Source of the DNA: Streptomyces umbrinus
Lineage (GTDB): Bacteria > Actinomycetota > Actinomycetes > Streptomycetales > Streptomycetaceae
Assembly (NCBI RefSeq): GCF_030817415.1
Contig: NZ_JAUSZI010000002.1
Location: 12,003,501-12,067,500, forward strand
Length of the DNA stretch: 64,000 nucleotides
Reading direction: 5' to 3'
Positions within the stretch are counted from its first letter, which is position 1, and each line of letters opens with the position of its first letter. This document shows positions 62,016 to 64,000 of the stretch, piece by piece. The notes below the pieces were generated by a model, which was given only the letters and a program-made list of their open reading frames with translations, was not told the origin of the DNA and ran no database searches. The translations under genes and the position numbers were made by a program.

Positions 62016-62864
62016 TCAGCGGCGGGACCGAGGGGCGGGCCGGCGGCGGGTGGCGTTGATGGAGCCGAGCAGATTGAGGGACTGGGCACTGGGGCTGCCT
62101 GGTTCGGCGTGGTAGATGACGAGCTGCTGGCCGGGGGCGTCGCGTACGTCGAATGCCTGGTAGGTGAGGGTGAGGGGGCCGACGTCCGGGTGGAGGAAGT
62201 GTTTGGCGTCCTGGGTCTTGCCACGCACGGTGTGGGCGTCCCAGAGACGGTTGAAGTCCGCGTTGTCCTCGGTGAGGGTGCGGACGAGTTCGCGCAGCCG
62301 TGGGTTGTCCGGGTCGAATCCGGTTGCCTCGCGGAGGTTGGCGACGGTGGCCTGTGCTGCCCGGTCCCAGTCCATGTAGAAGCTGCGGCCTGCGGGGTCG
62401 AGGAAGGTCATGCGGGCCAGGTTGTCCGCCGGATCGAACGGGGCGTAGAGGGCATCGGCCAGGGCGTTGGCGGCGAGGAGGTCCAGGGTCCGGTTCATGA
62501 CGAACGCTGGAGTGTTCGGGTAGCCGTCCATCAGCTGTCGCAGCGCTGGGCTCACCTGCTCGGTGGCATGGGCAGAGGGCCGGTCGTTCGGCGTGGCCCC
62601 GGCCAGCCGGTACAAGTGCACGCGGGCCTCCGTGTCGAGGTGCAGTGCGCGGCTGAGTGCGTCGATCACCTGGGGTGAGGGGTTGCGCTCGCGGCCTTGT
62701 TCCAGGCGGGTGTAGTAGTCGGCGTTGATTCCGGCCAGGACGGCGACCTCCTCGCGGCGCAGTCCGGCGACTCTGCGGGGCCCGTAACTCGCCATGCCGA
62801 CGGCCTCCGGCCGCAGGTCGGCGCGGCGTGCGCGCAGGAAGTCTCCCAGGTGGTTGTCGTCCAT
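62016..62864 (-). CDS. XRE-family regulator with MmyB-like C-terminal domain
   Basis: The protein has 282 residues. The N-terminal HTH_31/XRE domain spans about 5-75 (HLGDFLRARRADLRPEAVGM, RRVAGLRREEVAVLAGINAD, YYTRLEQGRERNPSPQVIDA). The C-terminal MmyB-like ligand-binding domain (100-270) contains AFVMNRTLDLLAANALADAL and PLTLTYQAFDVRDAPGQQLV. Such regulators are very common in Streptomyces beside SDR or other oxidoreductase genes and are thought to bind fatty-acid-like ligands. It is divergent from an Atu4866-domain gene and an SDR, with a strong inverted repeat between. Confidence 0.94.
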   Translation of the reverse strand: MDDNHLGDFLRARRADLRPEAVGMASYGPRRVAGLRREEVAVLAGINADYYTRLEQGRERNPSPQVIDALSRALHLDTEARVHLYRLAGATPNDRPSAHATEQVSPALRQLMDGYPNTPAFVMNRTLDLLAANALADALYAPFDPADNLARMTFLDPAGRSFYMDWDRAAQATVANLREATGFDPDNPRLRELVRTLTEDNADFNRLWDAHTVRGKTQDAKHFLHPDVGPLTLTYQAFDVRDAPGQQLVIYHAEPGSPSAQSLNLLGSINATRRRPAPRSRR

Positions 62865-62888
62865 GTGTTCAGGCTAGGCGAGGGCTCG

Positions 62889-62925
62889 GTGTGCTGCCTG
62901 GGTGTGCCATGCCCAGGCAGCACAC
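62889..62925. promoter_or_regulatory. 14-bp inverted repeat, probable XRE operator
   Basis: GTGTGCTGCCTGGG (62889-62902) pairs perfectly with 62912-62925 across a 9-bp spacer in the divergent region between the XRE gene and the Atu4866-domain gene. It is a likely operator controlling both directions; as RNA it would also form a stable hairpin. Confidence 0.75.
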
Positions 62926-63003
62926 GTCCTGGTTGATGGCCTGTGGCCTGCCCAGACTCGGTGGAGCGGGAAGGACCACATCGTGCGAGGAGAGGAGTCC
63001 GCC

Positions 63004-63270
63004 ATGACCGGGACCGTTGAGGGCGACCAGGTCGACGTGGTCGGGGCGTGCGTGACCGCGGGTGGTCACATCCGGCAGGAGCTGCTGCCGGACGGCCGGT
63101 ACGACGAAACCCGCGGTGAGCGGGCCAGCGCGTACACCGGCCGGTACTCGGTGGCCGGCAGCCACCTGGACTACGCCGACGACACCGGCTTTGCCGCCAC
63201 GGGCGACATCCGGGACGGAGTGCCCTGTCACGAGCACCTCGTGCTCTACCGGGAGCAGAGGCAGTCATAG
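63004..63270 (+). CDS. Atu4866-domain protein
   Basis: The protein has 88 residues from the ATG at 63004. The body reads RQELLPDGRYDETRGERASA, then YTGRYSVAGSHLDYADDTGF and TATGD-like AATGDIRDG, which is the small beta-rich Atu4866 fold of unknown function. Members are often next to SDR oxidoreductases, as here; the SDR starts 113 bp downstream. Probably one transcript from the XRE-controlled promoter. Confidence 0.85.
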   Translation: MTGTVEGDQVDVVGACVTAGGHIRQELLPDGRYDETRGERASAYTGRYSVAGSHLDYADDTGFAATGDIRDGVPCHEHLVLYREQRQS

Positions 63271-63383
63271 AGAAGGCCGGGCCCGTGACCGCCCTGGTAC
63301 CACCGTGCGACTCCGCCGTCGGCGGACCAGGAAGTCCCGACACAGCAGTCAGTCAACATCAACGAGAATCAAGGACCACATCC

Positions 63384-64000
63384 ATGACAGGACAACGACT
63401 TGACGGCAAGGTCGCGCTGATCACAGGCGCGACTGGCGGCCTCGGCACAGCGACCGCCGAGCTCTTCGCCAGCGAAGGCGCCCGGCTGGTGATCACCGAT
63501 GTCGCCGAAGGCCCCCTGCGGGAGCTGTCCCACCGGATCGAGGCACGCGGTGCGGAGGTCGTCGCTGCCCGCCTCGATGTTTCCTCCGCGCGGGAGTGGA
63601 ACGAAGTGATCACCGTCGTACGCGACCGGTTCGGAACGCTGGACGTGCTCGTGAACCTCGCCGGCATCCTGGACTGGCCAGGTATCGAGGACACGCGGGA
63701 AGAGGCGTGGGACCGCGTCATTGACGTGAACCAGAAAGGCACATGGCTCGGCATGAAGGCGGCGATGCCTCTCCTGCGTGCGAGCGGCAACGCGTCGGTG
63801 ATCAATACGTCGTCAGTACTCGGCCTGGTGGGAAGCGGTGCGGCTGCGGCCTACCAGGCGTCCAAGGGGGCCGTGCGCCTGTTGAGCAAGACCGCCGCGG
63901 TCGAGTACGCCCGGCAGGGAGTACGGATCAACTCGGTGCATCCTGGGGTGATCGCCACGCCAATGATCCAGGACCTCCTGGACGACCAAGGCGACCAGCA
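63384..64000 (+). CDS. SDR-family oxidoreductase, 3' partial
   Basis: The frame runs from the ATG at 63384 to the end of the window, 205 codons, so the C-terminus is missing. VALITGATGGLGTATAELFA near 10-29 is the cofactor-binding T-G-x3-G-x-G, and DVLVNLAGILDW near 86-97 replaces NNAG with NLAG. Catalytic Ser is in INTSSVLGLVG near 140-150 and Tyr/Lys in AYQASKGAVRLLSKTAAVEY near 157-176; VHPGVIATPM follows. It is a classical SDR (3-oxoacyl-ACP reductase/hydroxysteroid dehydrogenase-like). Regulated with the Atu4866 gene by the divergent XRE protein in all likelihood. Confidence 0.93.
   Translation, partial: MTGQRLDGKVALITGATGGLGTATAELFASEGARLVITDVAEGPLRELSHRIEARGAEVVAARLDVSSAREWNEVITVVRDRFGTLDVLVNLAGILDWPGIEDTREEAWDRVIDVNQKGTWLGMKAAMPLLRASGNASVINTSSVLGLVGSGAAAAYQASKGAVRLLSKTAAVEYARQGVRINSVHPGVIATPMIQDLLDDQGDQ

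Overview
The window is high-GC DNA from an actinomycete, almost certainly Streptomyces or a close relative. The evidence is strong G/C bias at third codon positions, GTG/TTG starts, an ANTAR regulator, coenzyme-F420 (LLM-class) enzymes, many TetR/AraC/IclR regulators, a DUF2267 pair and Streptomyces-type insertion sequences. It reads as accessory, chromosome-arm-like DNA: short catabolic and redox islands, each next to its own regulator, separated by IS elements and by many broken genes. No rRNA, tRNA or CRISPR array was recognised.

Layout. 1-9.3 kb: a 5'-partial membrane protein with a TetR regulator, a tandem-Nudix protein, two aminoglycoside-phosphotransferase-fold kinases, a GNAT acetyltransferase, a secreted SH3-like protein, an ISAs1 element and a tyrosine phosphatase. 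9.3-20.2 kb: a helicase relic, a GAF-ANTAR regulator, an F420-type oxidoreductase, a flavodoxin-like reductase and a DJ-1/PfpI protein; a coupled minus-strand operon (HemK-like methyltransferase, CDGSH iron-sulfur domain fused to a haem-oxygenase-like diiron enzyme, HAD hydrolase); a DUF72 protein, a membrane protein and several pseudogenes. 20.2-28.9 kb: IS5, recombinase remnants, a quinone oxidoreductase/AraC pair, DUF2267 genes and a graveyard of IS630/IS6/flavoprotein fragments ending at a perfect 27-bp hairpin. 28.9-41.4 kb: an NTF2-like/hydrolase/TetR unit with a clear operator, a frameshifted IS, a divergent TetR/quinone-oxidoreductase pair with an operator, an IS5 split by a nested IS110, an ECF sigma factor that seems to have lost its partner, and a TetR with two sets of matching palindromes, one before itself and one before an alpha/beta hydrolase. 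41.4-49.5 kb: a CocE-type hydrolase, then a glucarate-type locus (IclR, KdgD, an internally deleted enolase-superfamily dehydratase, TctC-TctB-TctA transporter). 49.5-57.8 kb: an IS110 relic, an SDR/F420-enzyme pair with an AraC regulator, and a decapitated catabolic operon (ring-cleavage dioxygenase, DoxX, amidohydrolase, CaiB/BaiF CoA-transferase, citryl-CoA lyase) with three damaged genes, abutting a truncated HNH nuclease. 57.8-64 kb: a haloalkane-dehalogenase-like hydrolase, an aldo/keto reductase and WrbA-like protein divergent from a TetR, and an XRE regulator divergent from an Atu4866-domain protein and a 3'-partial SDR.

How the genes work together. The recurring module is one flavin-, NADPH- or F420-dependent oxidoreductase beside a small-molecule-sensing repressor, as expected for detoxification of quinones and electrophiles. 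Glucarate catabolism looks broken at its first enzymatic step although uptake (TctABC) and the second enzyme (KdgD) remain. I found no undescribed defence or biosynthetic system. The items most worth following are the CDGSH-diiron fusion operon, the nested IS5/IS110, the TetR regulons with visible operators, the degenerate double Nudix protein and the mutation pattern in the decaying operons. All family assignments come from reading motifs, without database searches.
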